Below, one piece after another: positions 36,256 to 44,040 of a stretch of DNA of 64,000 nt. The translations under genes and the position numbers were made by a program. The notes under the pieces are model-generated. The model saw only the letters and a list, made by a program, of their open reading frames with translations, was not told the DNA's origin and made no database searches. The stretch's first letter is position 1. Every line of letters starts with the position of its first letter. The DNA comes from Sphingobacterium sp. lm-10 (lineage in GTDB: Bacteria; Bacteroidota; Bacteroidia; Sphingobacteriales; Sphingobacteriaceae): positions 868,001 to 932,000 of the forward strand of contig NZ_JAMJWC010000001.1 of the NCBI RefSeq assembly GCF_023554555.1. Direction: 5' to 3'.

Positions 36256-36996
36256 ATGAACGCAAAACGTATACAGAAAAGAGTGGCCGCTATGGCGGAC
36301 ATACACATCAAGATGAACGATCGCGGTAAGATGAAAGCGATCTTTGAACAGGTTTCGCACGAGGCAGACGTATTAGTAATATGTGGAGACCTGACGGACA
36401 CTGGCGATGAAGATGAAGCCGCTATTCTGGCAGAAGATCTCCGCGCATTGCAAATCCCAGTTGTCGGTGTATTAGGTAATCATGATTATGAAAAAGGCCG
36501 ACAGAAAATTATAAAGCAAATTCTGACCGAGCATAAGATGACTATCTTGGATGGAGAATCTACCGTGCTTTCAGATATTGGTTTTGCCGGTGTAAAAGGA
36601 TTTGGAGGTGGTTTTGACCAATACATGTTGTCAATATTTGGCGAAGACATGATGAAGTCTTTCGTACATGAGGTTGTCAACGAATCCTTGCAATTAGAAC
36701 GGGCGTTGACAAGATTGGATCAGGAACATCCCGATATACCCAAAATTGCGCTATTGCATTACGCACCTATTCAAGAAACGGTAATCGGAGAACCCGAAGT
36801 TTTATTTCCTTTTTTGGGATCTTCCCGACTAGCCGAGCCCATCAACCGTGGTAATGTGCGTGCAGCTTTTCACGGACATGCACATGCCGGTACACTATCT
36901 GGGGCTACAAAAGAAGGAATCCCTGTATTCAACGTAGCCTTGCCGGTGCTCCGCAAAGCGAAATTAGACACCAGCTATTATATTTTAAAAGTGTAG
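36256..36996 (+). CDS. Cytosolic calcineurin-like metallophosphoesterase
   Basis: A 246-residue phosphoesterase without export signal. Two-metal site: D15 and H17 (MADIHIK), D45 (CGDLTD), N75-H76 (LGNHDYE), H168 (LLHYAP), H206 and H208 (FHGHAHAG). It resembles the YfcE/Rv0805-like cytosolic group acting on phosphodiesters or phosphorylated small molecules. A region around FGGGFDQYMLSIFGEDMM is a lid-like insertion. The start is six bases after the nucleotidyltransferase stop, which implies co-translation and a shared substrate. Specificity cannot be read from sequence. Confidence 0.85.
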   Translation: MNAKRIQKRVAAMADIHIKMNDRGKMKAIFEQVSHEADVLVICGDLTDTGDEDEAAILAEDLRALQIPVVGVLGNHDYEKGRQKIIKQILTEHKMTILDGESTVLSDIGFAGVKGFGGGFDQYMLSIFGEDMMKSFVHEVVNESLQLERALTRLDQEHPDIPKIALLHYAPIQETVIGEPEVLFPFLGSSRLAEPINRGNVRAAFHGHAHAGTLSGATKEGIPVFNVALPVLRKAKLDTSYYILKV

Positions 36997-37029
36997 ATAC
37001 GTATTCTACTCGTTATAAATGCGTAATAT

Positions 37030-37113
37030 TTAAAATTCGTCGTCGGCAACATCCCCTTTCTCATGTTTGGCCTTAAAGTTGTAAACCAAGACTAAAGCAA
37101 GAAAGATAAACAC
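37030..37113 (-). CDS. Possible 27-residue membrane peptide (speculative)
   Basis: A short reverse frame from a GTG at 37113 to a TAA at 37030-37032 would encode VFIFLALVLVYNFKAKHEKG plus the acidic end DVADDEF: one hydrophobic span with a charged tail. The composition looks like a small membrane protein rather than random sequence, and it sits in the gap after the phosphoesterase gene. There is no ATG and no clear ribosome-binding site, and its upstream region would overlap the start of the next forward gene. It could also be a decayed gene remnant. Confidence 0.2.
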   Translation of the reverse strand: MFIFLALVLVYNFKAKHEKGDVADDEF

Positions 37114-37115
37114 AA

Positions 37116-37337
37116 ATGAACGATATAATTTTTAAAGAGCACTTTACTCGATTTGAAGATAAATTGAAGAGGTCTTTGGCAGGAAAGGTACGGGAGAAGC
37201 TTATTAACACGGATGTCATTACAAAACGCTCACGATGGGCTACCAATGCTTACCTAGGTGCACTCACGGCGGGCAACCCAGAGGATTATTGCGAACAAAT
37301 TGCTACTACTATTTTATTGGATGGATTAGAAGCATAG
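37116..37337 (+). CDS. Small uncharacterised protein
   Basis: A 73-residue, basic, mainly helical cytosolic protein (HFTRFEDKLKRSLAGKVREK, RSRWATNAYLGALTAGNPED). No motif is recognised. It precedes the LOV histidine kinase gene by 54 bases on the same strand and could be co-transcribed with it. Coding is supported by an ATG with normal amino-acid composition and by the lack of a competing frame. Confidence 0.5.
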   Translation: MNDIIFKEHFTRFEDKLKRSLAGKVREKLINTDVITKRSRWATNAYLGALTAGNPEDYCEQIATTILLDGLEA

Positions 37338-37391
37338 CAGGTATTATTACGCGCAAATGCGATCTCTATTAACCTACATTGATACTCATAT

Positions 37392-38957
37392 ATGAAAAAC
37401 GAACGTAATGAATTACAGATAATTGCTCCTGATCTGAGCACCAAAGATATTAGCCCGTTATTTCATGCGGCGTTGGATGCTAGCATTTCTGGAATTATCA
37501 TTACGGACAATAGTTTACCTGATAACCCTATTGTTTATTGCAACAAATCATTTGAGCGCATCAGTGGTTATAATCGTAAAGAGATTATTGGTCATAATTG
37601 TCGCTTTCTACAACGTGAGGATAGGCAACAAGTCGTGCGCGACCAACTACGCAATGCTGTAAAAGAAGGAAAGCATATCAATGTAGAAGTCAGGAATTAC
37701 ACGAAAACTGGAGAGTTATTCTGGAATGAGCTTTATGTATCCCCTATTCACGATGATACGGGTAAGGTAACGCACTTTATTGGTGTACAAAACGATATTA
37801 CTGCCCGAAAAAAAGTAGAACAAGAGCTAGAATTAGAGCGTGAGCTCATGGAGCAAAAAGTTAAAGAGCGAACCGCTAGCCTAAAATTGAATCAAGAGTA
37901 CTTGAAAAGTATTGTAGAAACCGTTCGTGAAAGCCTTTTGGTTCTCGACCCGAATTTAAAGGTGCTTACGGCAAACGAAGAGTTTACCCGTACTTTTAAG
38001 GTGAACAAATCAGAGACTATCAACAAAAAATTGTATGATTTGGGAAATGGTCAATGGGATATAGAAGCTTTGAAAGACCTTCTCGAAAAAATCCTACCTA
38101 CCAACAACCCCGTGCTAGATTTTGAAGTAGAACACAATTTCCCGCATATTGGTCATAAATTAATGCTCCTGAATGCACATCGTATCGAATTAGAAGGTGC
38201 CTATAAAGACCGAATATTACTGGCTATTGAAGATATTACGGATCGCAGAGCGATAGAATTACGTAAAGATGATTTTTTAGCGGTGGCGAGTCACGAGTTG
38301 AAAACGCCTTTAACCACAGTCAAAGGATATATACAATTTGCAACTAGGCTCTTGCCTAAAGGCACTGATAACAAACTCCTAGATGTGATGGATAAAGCCA
38401 ATGTTCAATTGGATAGATTAAATCGACTTATTGCGGAGCTGTTAGATGTTTCTAAAATACAGTCTGGCAATCTGGAGGTTCATCGTGATGCTTTTAACTT
38501 CAACAATATGGTACAAGACGCGGTCGACGCCGTCCGACAAGCTACAGATAGCCATGAAATTGAAATGTCTGGTAGCATCAAGGGATTATACGTAGGCGAT
38601 GAAGCACAACTCAGTCAAGTAGTAAGCAATTTACTAGCTAACGCCATCAAATATTCGCCGAAGGCAAAAAAAATTAGGGTATCCCTATCTGTCATTAGTA
38701 AATACATTAAGTTTTCGGTTACGGATTTCGGAATGGGTATTAGCCTCAACGATCAAAAGAAAATATTTGAACGCTTCTACCGCGTACGTCATATACAGCA
38801 AAAATTCCCTGGTATGGGTATCGGTCTTTATATATGCGAACAAATTATAAAACAACACAAAGGTACACTGTGGGTTGATAGTGAGGAAGGAAAAGGCTCT
38901 ACATTCAGCTTCACACTACCTATGGATAGAGAAGAGGAAAATCATGGTAGCAAATAA
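37392..38957 (+). CDS. LOV-domain sensor histidine kinase (blue-light receptor)
   Basis: A 521-residue cytosolic kinase with no membrane spans. Residues about 22-140 form a LOV domain with the canonical GHNCRFLQ: the photoactive cysteine is C70. Flavin-contact residues are also kept: N69, R71, Q74, N102 (VEVRNYTKTGE), N112 (FWNELYVSP) and Q133 (FIGVQNDIT). After a coiled linker (140-170) a second PAS-like domain (175-285) follows, then HisKA with H300 (VASHELKTPLTTV) and a complete HATPase_c: LLANAIKYSP, VTDFGMGI, GMGIGLYI. Blue light should form a cysteinyl-flavin adduct that changes autophosphorylation at H300. Its stop overlaps the start of a receiver gene, the LovK/LovR arrangement known from Caulobacter. 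Confidence 0.9.
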   Translation: MKNERNELQIIAPDLSTKDISPLFHAALDASISGIIITDNSLPDNPIVYCNKSFERISGYNRKEIIGHNCRFLQREDRQQVVRDQLRNAVKEGKHINVEVRNYTKTGELFWNELYVSPIHDDTGKVTHFIGVQNDITARKKVEQELELERELMEQKVKERTASLKLNQEYLKSIVETVRESLLVLDPNLKVLTANEEFTRTFKVNKSETINKKLYDLGNGQWDIEALKDLLEKILPTNNPVLDFEVEHNFPHIGHKLMLLNAHRIELEGAYKDRILLAIEDITDRRAIELRKDDFLAVASHELKTPLTTVKGYIQFATRLLPKGTDNKLLDVMDKANVQLDRLNRLIAELLDVSKIQSGNLEVHRDAFNFNNMVQDAVDAVRQATDSHEIEMSGSIKGLYVGDEAQLSQVVSNLLANAIKYSPKAKKIRVSLSVISKYIKFSVTDFGMGISLNDQKKIFERFYRVRHIQQKFPGMGIGLYICEQIIKQHKGTLWVDSEEGKGSTFSFTLPMDREEENHGSK

Positions 38958-39324
38958 GAAGAAAATCATCATCTGCGATGACGACCATGGCATTGTAAAT
39001 ATGCTAGAAATGTTGCTGGAATATACGGGCGAATACATGGTAGAAAGCGAAACGGACAGTCTAAAGATTCACGAACGATTATTATCTGGCCAGCAGGATC
39101 TGTTATTAGTAGATCTTTGGATGCCTGTCGTATCTGGTGATCAGGTAATTCGGCGAATTCGAGAAACAAAGGAGCTGGAAGGTCTTCCAATTATCGCTAT
39201 TTCAGCAAGCCCAAATGGAGAGAAAATAGCCCTAGCTGCAGGTGCAAATGCCTTCCTCGCAAAACCATTTGACATGGATGTTATGCTACGTGAATTGCAT
39301 GATTCTTTGAAAAATTCTAACTGA
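38944..39324 (+). CDS. Single-domain response regulator paired with the LOV kinase
   Basis: A 126-residue stand-alone receiver. The ATG at 38944 (MVANKKKIIICDDD) overlaps the last 14 bases of the kinase gene and has AGAGGAAA just upstream; a frame extends 23 codons further but through the kinase's conserved end, so this start is preferred. Pocket residues are in ICDDDHG, the phosphoacceptor in LLVDLWMPVVSGDQ, and AKPFD carries the conserved Lys. No output domain. By analogy to LovR it may draw phosphate from the kinase or hand it on. It is a paralogue of the receiver at 31331. Confidence 0.92.
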   Translation: MVANKKKIIICDDDHGIVNMLEMLLEYTGEYMVESETDSLKIHERLLSGQQDLLLVDLWMPVVSGDQVIRRIRETKELEGLPIIAISASPNGEKIALAAGANAFLAKPFDMDVMLRELHDSLKNSN

Positions 39325-39426
39325 AATTTAAAAAAGTTAAAACAATATTATCATATGGCTGTTCATAAAATTAGTCGTTATGACACGTATTGAGAATTAC
39401 ACAATTACTATTAATAAATAACTACT

Positions 39427-40251
39427 ATGAAAAAAAGAAGTACTTTTTCCCTGGCAACAGCATTGTTAGCGTGCGCAGTTGCAACATCTTCATGTTCGGA
39501 TAATAATACCATCGATGATGGCATTGTGGGTCCTAACGTTGAATTTTTCGCTATTGATGGTGAAAACCACTTAATTCGCTACAACGCACAAAATGTGCAA
39601 AATCCAACTAGCGAGTGGACTATTACTGGTACACAAGCCAACGAAAGAATCTTAGGTATTGATTACCGCCCAGCAACTGGCCAACTGTACGCAGTAGGAA
39701 CGAGCAATAGAATCTATACGTTGAATACACAGACTGGTGCAGCAACTGCTATTGGGTTGATTCCTTTCACACCAGGTTTGGATGCAGCTGAAGTAGGTTT
39801 CGACTTTAATCCTACGGTAGATCGTATCCGTTTAGTAACTGCTAATGGCCAAAATTTACGCCTTCACCCAGAAACTGGTGTCGTAGCGGCGGTTGACGGA
39901 TCATTGAATAAAAATGGTGTACGAGGCGGAAAAGTTACTGCTGCAGCTTACACCAACAACACAGCGAACGCAACAACTACGCAGCTATTTGTGATTGATG
40001 TAGAAACTAATAAACTATACCTACAAAATCCACCAAATGATGGTACCTTGGTGGAAATTGGAGATCTGGGCTTGAATATTACAGCGGCTGGTGGTTTTGA
40101 TATCAGTTCGGATGGCAGATATATCATGGCATCACTAGAAGTTGATGGAAGACATAGTCTATACAGCATCAACCTAGAGACTGGTAGAGCAACTAAAGCA
40201 ACAAATAACTTCAGCAAAGCGATCACAGGATTGGCTTTCCCAACGATGTAA
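39427..40251 (+). CDS. DUF4394 lipoprotein
   Basis: A 274-residue lipoprotein with Cys 23 in a lipobox-like context (VATSSCSDNN). The mature protein is a beta-propeller-like repeat of DUF4394: FFAIDGENHLIRYNAQ, ILGIDYRPATGQLYAVGTSN, VGFDFNPTVDRIRLVTANG, LFVIDVETNKLYLQNPP, GGFDISSDGRYIMASLE. The family is common in secreted bacterial proteins, but its function is not known. It stands alone about 100 bases after the receiver gene and ends at a strong terminator. Confidence 0.85.
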   Translation: MKKRSTFSLATALLACAVATSSCSDNNTIDDGIVGPNVEFFAIDGENHLIRYNAQNVQNPTSEWTITGTQANERILGIDYRPATGQLYAVGTSNRIYTLNTQTGAATAIGLIPFTPGLDAAEVGFDFNPTVDRIRLVTANGQNLRLHPETGVVAAVDGSLNKNGVRGGKVTAAAYTNNTANATTTQLFVIDVETNKLYLQNPPNDGTLVEIGDLGLNITAAGGFDISSDGRYIMASLEVDGRHSLYSINLETGRATKATNNFSKAITGLAFPTM

Positions 40252-40281
40252 TTATTGATCATTTAGATCTTATACATCTTT

Positions 40282-40317
40282 AAAGCCACGTATGTACTTA
40301 CATACGTGGCTTTTTTT
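40282..40317 (+). terminator. Rho-independent terminator of the DUF4394 gene
   Basis: GCCACGTATGTA (40285-40296), loop CT, TACATACGTGGC (40299-40310), then seven T residues; preceding A residues extend the pairing. A 12-bp perfect GC-containing stem makes this a strong terminator. Confidence 0.88.
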
Positions 40318-40383
40318 CGTCATGCCAATGTGAAAACTACCATTCCTTCTATAGCATCGTTAAATAGCATTAAAACTTTGTGA

Positions 40384-40391
40384 TATCTTTG
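40384..40391 (+). promoter_or_regulatory. Promoter -7 element for the DUF3050 gene
   Basis: TATCTTTG is an exact TAnnTTTG match only five bases before the ATG at 40397, so the transcript would begin at or next to the start codon (leaderless or nearly so). The -33 position has no TTTG. Confidence 0.5.
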
Positions 40392-40396
40392 CATTT

Positions 40397-41164
40397 ATGT
40401 CTAGGATTGAAGAATTACAAACATTTATTGCTAGCGAGCGCGAGCTGCTGCTACGCCATCCCTTGTATGAACGCATAAGTACCGTAGAAGACTTACAAGC
40501 CTTTACCGAAGGGCACGTGTATGCAGTCTGGGATTTCATGTCGTTACTAAAGGCGTTACAAGTTCAACTTACCTGCACCTCCGTACCTTGGTTTGCCAGC
40601 AGCATGCCCAATACGCGGTATTTGATCAACGAAATTGTGTTGGCAGAGGAATCTGATTTATATATTGATGGCCGCCGATTAAGCCATTTCGAAATGTATT
40701 TGGATGCCATGTCGGTGATGGGTGCAAATACCAATGCGATCGAAGACTTCATACAGCAAGCCAAAGCATCATCAGATATACATGAAGTGATACAGAAAGC
40801 TAGTTTGGATCAACGTGTTAAAGATTTTCTAATCTTCACATTCTCTGTCATCCAGACCGGCAAAGCACATCAAATTGCAGCAGCTTTTACCTTTGGTAGA
40901 GAAGATCTGATTCCGGATATGTTTACTTCTATCCTGAAGGAGCTTCAGGCGAAATCTTCAGCGGTGGATATGTCTAAATTTATTTATTACTTCCAACGCC
41001 ATATTGAATTAGATGGTGATGAACATGGACCATTGGCTATGCAAATGATTACCGAACTCGCAGGCGATGATGAGCAAAAATGGCAAGAAATGCAGGATGT
41101 AGCACTTCAGGCACTACAAGTTCGATCAAAATTATGGGATGCTATTGCAGACCATATCGCGTAA
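40397..41164 (+). CDS. DUF3050 family protein (haem-oxygenase-like fold)
   Basis: A 255-residue all-helical soluble protein matching DUF3050: RHPLYERISTVEDLQAFTEG, VYAVWDFMSLLKALQ, SSMPNTRYLINEIVLAEESD, FTFGREDLIPDMFTSIL and FQRHIELDGDEHGPLA. The conserved H39-type, E and H residues in EGHVYAVWDF, EIVLAEESD and RHIELDGDEHG are laid out like the metal-ligand helices of the haem-oxygenase-like di-iron oxidase superfamily. The reaction is unknown; a metal-dependent oxidase is a fair guess. Monocistronic, with a -7 element just before the ATG. Confidence 0.85.
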   Translation: MSRIEELQTFIASERELLLRHPLYERISTVEDLQAFTEGHVYAVWDFMSLLKALQVQLTCTSVPWFASSMPNTRYLINEIVLAEESDLYIDGRRLSHFEMYLDAMSVMGANTNAIEDFIQQAKASSDIHEVIQKASLDQRVKDFLIFTFSVIQTGKAHQIAAAFTFGREDLIPDMFTSILKELQAKSSAVDMSKFIYYFQRHIELDGDEHGPLAMQMITELAGDDEQKWQEMQDVALQALQVRSKLWDAIADHIA

Positions 41165-41302
41165 ATGCGGATAATACGTATTTATGTTACACATTACGCG
41201 ATGTGCAGGAAACTATTACTCAATCAATATAAAAGGTAGATATCTGGCATTGGCTTTGCAAAACGGTATGAAAGAAACATACGAAACATAAAATATAAGG
41301 CC

Positions 41303-41422
41303 ATGAAAGAAGTAAACAACGAAGAGAACCGCGCACAAGCACTAGGATTAGATAGAGGCGAGTACCTATTGTTACTAGCCATACTAGATGTACCTGAAGA
41401 GGATACAGAAAGACAATTTTAA
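41303..41422 (+). CDS. 39-residue uncharacterised protein
   Basis: A small frame with AAGG shortly before the ATG at 41303, stop at 41420-41422. The product is acidic with one hydrophobic helix (EYLLLLAILDVPEED). It ends 26 bases before a strong terminator, which supports transcription of this segment. No homology recognised. Confidence 0.45.
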   Translation: MKEVNNEENRAQALGLDRGEYLLLLAILDVPEEDTERQF

Positions 41423-41447
41423 AATTCTAATAAATACATAAATAGTA

Positions 41448-41484
41448 ACAGCCATTTGATCTTGCATCAAATGGCTGTTTTTTT
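41448..41484. terminator. Rho-independent terminator
   Basis: ACAGCCATTTGAT (41448-41460), loop CTTGC, ATCAAATGGCTGT (41466-41478), then TTTTTT. The perfect 13-bp stem lies between the forward small gene and the reverse phospholipase gene; a short stretch of AT sequence on the left makes it stronger in the forward direction. Confidence 0.85.
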
Positions 41485-41550
41485 AAAAGACATTTTAACA
41501 GCCTCTGTGATAAATAAGCACGCTTATAATTTCAGGCTGGATCCGCTAAC

Positions 41551-44016
41551 TTAACTACCCATCAGCGGATCAGTTTGGCTATGCTGGCCGATATCTAGAT
41601 GCCCTGCATATCGGTAGCGTAAGGTCAGATCTGTAGGATGCTCCACAAGCAAATCATACCAGCCATTGGTTGCCGAACAGTCTATCACGAATCCAGTTGC
41701 ATCATTTCTTCGAATGCTTACCTGATCATCGTAAGCTGCATCTGAAATCTTCCAGTTATCTTCTACACCCAATATTTTTACATGAAGTGCCTCTACCCCA
41801 TTTTCCAATACTATTTTTATGGATGAACTCAGGAGCGCATCCGTTGATCCTACAAAAGAGCGGTAAAACCCATTTGGGCCATGCACATCCAGATGATATT
41901 GACCACCTACGAAATTAGCTAAGGGCCAAGAATAATGTATTAACGTATTTTTTAATACCGTAAAATTCCAAATACCGGCTGTATTATCTTTATCACGATA
42001 ATCCTTAAGTGCACGTACGTGAAATGGAACAGCCTGTTCTCTTTGGGCATTCGCCAATTTTCCATAGTAAACCATCTCCATCACCAATGCTTGCTTTGTC
42101 GTATCCATAGAAAGGTTAACATCGAGATCATAAGGCAAAGCACATGCTGGTTTTGTTCCTTTTTCCTGCTGTGGCAACTTAGGTAAAGAACCTCCGGTAC
42201 GGAGTATTTGCAATTCGTTGTCCGAGAATGCAGCAACATCGCCAGGGAGCTGCTGCTCTTTGGCACTGTAAATACGAACTACCTCAGCATCACGATTAAC
42301 GAACGTAACTTTAGGAAGTCCTTCTTTTGCCCCGGCCGGACGAAAAGCGGAAGTTAGATCGCCACATACCGCTCTCCGCCATTCCGTAAGGTTGGTTTCA
42401 CGGACCTCCTTGTCAAATTTCATTTTAATAAAATGTTCCAGAAATTGAATATTTGACGTGAGATCGAGCACCTCGGAATTTACCCATCCTCCTTTGCTCC
42501 ACGGTGATGCAATAACCATGGGCACCCGAAAACCCAAACCAATCGGGCTGTCTAATGAAGTATCTGGATTACCTGTTCGCCGTTTTTCCTGATCTGCTGT
42601 CACATACTCAGATTTTGTATCCATTCCCTGCGGATTGATTCCAGAAAATAGCCTTTCGGAATGTGCAGGCACGAAAGGCGGCACATGGTCAAAATATCCA
42701 TCATTCTCATCGTAAGTCAGAATAAAAATGGTTTTCTTCCAGATTTTGGGGTTCTTGGTCAGGATATCCAATGTTTCGGACACATACCAGGCTCCAAACC
42801 AAGGCGAACCTGGGTGATCAGAAAATCGGCACGGCGCCACCAGCCAAGATACAGTGGGCAAATTATCTGCATCCACATCTTTACGAAAGGCATGGAAAAT
42901 ATCGCCCTTCGGCACCTGAACTTCCTGCTCTCCCCCTTCGTCCCTGTATTTTAAGGACGCTAATGCATGGTAATCCGGATCGTCTGTATTAGTGCAGAAT
43001 GCCTTACGATGAATGTTTTTGGTGAAATCATCCAGTTGATCGAAATTCGCGGCACTATAGGTTTTCAAATCTCGTTCGAGGCGTTCTATTTGTCGACTAA
43101 GCTTGGTGTAATCTTCTGATTGCTGATCGCTGATTCTATCAATCTCCAGTTTTACCTGTTCCAAAGTCACTTCCATCCAACGACGGTGTGCCGGATGAAA
43201 TCTTACCTTGTATTGATCATGAAACTCCAGGTTATTATTCGTAAAATTAGATAACCAATCTTCCTCCTCCCCTTCAAAACCTACCGGCAGGCTTAATTCA
43301 TTTTGATACACCTTCCAAGATATACCCGCTTTTTCCAAGCGCTCTGGATAAGTTGTCCAGCGCACATCGCGGTAATTGATTTGGCCATTATCTACGTGCG
43401 CCACCGATTCTGGATTATGTGGTTCTTCGCGCACCGTTCCAGACCAAAAATAAGATCTATTGGCACTAGTACCTGTCAACGAAGAACAAAAATGCTGATC
43501 GCAAACAGTAAACGCATCCGCAAATGCATAGTAAAAGGGAATATCTTGACGCGTATGGTACCCCATGGTCAATGGCAGATGCTGGTAGGCTTTATTTCCT
43601 GCTTTTTTGGCTTCCAGCCAGGTATCCAGCTTTCCGTGATTACGTGCTTCTACCATATCCTTCCAGCTGTGAGGCAAGGAGCCCATCCAGGTAGCTTTCG
43701 TCTGTTCGATATCCAAACGGAATGGCCCGTAAGCTTCATTTTTTACATTTTTTTGTACCCAGACTGGTAAACCATCTTCTCGACGAATTGCCCGCGGATC
43801 ATTGAATCCGCGTACCCCACGAAGCGTACCGAAGCAGTGATCAAAAGAGCGATTCTCCTGCATCAAAAATACCACATGTTCAGCATCCAGATAGGTTGTT
43901 CCTGCTTCGACCTGTATGGCTAATGCGCGTGCGATAGAATCTGGGAGTATGTGGTAAGCTGCCGTCGCACCACCCAATAAAGCCGCTTTCTTAAGAAATG
44001 CTCTTCTACTGTCCAT
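41551..44016 (-). CDS. Phosphocholine-specific phospholipase C (Tat-exported)
   Basis: An 821-residue phospholipase C of the PlcH/PlcN type that splits phosphatidylcholine-like lipids into diacylglycerol and phosphocholine. The N-terminus has a twin-arginine signal (SRRAFLKKAALLGG, cleavage near ARALA). The catalytic domain has HVVFLMQENRSFDHCFGTL, YAFADAFTVCDQHFCS, LTYDENDGYFDHVPPF and LGFRVPMVIASPWS, matching the alkaline-phosphatase-like fold with its metal ligands. The last 200 residues hold two C-terminal domains of the DUF756 type. It is the last gene of a transcript with SusC and SusD genes (24-base gap) under ECF control, so it probably feeds or is fed by that transporter. Confidence 0.93.
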   Translation of the reverse strand: MDSRRAFLKKAALLGGATAAYHILPDSIARALAIQVEAGTTYLDAEHVVFLMQENRSFDHCFGTLRGVRGFNDPRAIRREDGLPVWVQKNVKNEAYGPFRLDIEQTKATWMGSLPHSWKDMVEARNHGKLDTWLEAKKAGNKAYQHLPLTMGYHTRQDIPFYYAFADAFTVCDQHFCSSLTGTSANRSYFWSGTVREEPHNPESVAHVDNGQINYRDVRWTTYPERLEKAGISWKVYQNELSLPVGFEGEEEDWLSNFTNNNLEFHDQYKVRFHPAHRRWMEVTLEQVKLEIDRISDQQSEDYTKLSRQIERLERDLKTYSAANFDQLDDFTKNIHRKAFCTNTDDPDYHALASLKYRDEGGEQEVQVPKGDIFHAFRKDVDADNLPTVSWLVAPCRFSDHPGSPWFGAWYVSETLDILTKNPKIWKKTIFILTYDENDGYFDHVPPFVPAHSERLFSGINPQGMDTKSEYVTADQEKRRTGNPDTSLDSPIGLGFRVPMVIASPWSKGGWVNSEVLDLTSNIQFLEHFIKMKFDKEVRETNLTEWRRAVCGDLTSAFRPAGAKEGLPKVTFVNRDAEVVRIYSAKEQQLPGDVAAFSDNELQILRTGGSLPKLPQQEKGTKPACALPYDLDVNLSMDTTKQALVMEMVYYGKLANAQREQAVPFHVRALKDYRDKDNTAGIWNFTVLKNTLIHYSWPLANFVGGQYHLDVHGPNGFYRSFVGSTDALLSSSIKIVLENGVEALHVKILGVEDNWKISDAAYDDQVSIRRNDATGFVIDCSATNGWYDLLVEHPTDLTLRYRYAGHLDIGQHSQTDPLMGS

Positions 44017-44040
44017 CGTTTTTTTCTTTGTAATATACCA

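Noticed and set aside
38875..38943. Upstream ATG that would extend the receiver by 23 residues
   Set aside because: The extra residues are read from the kinase's conserved C-terminal coding region in another frame; the receiver fold starts right after the ATG at 38944.
42661..43770. Several forward frames of 70-155 codons inside the phospholipase C gene
   Set aside because: All lie antisense to a well conserved enzyme and have no recognisable domain or start signal.
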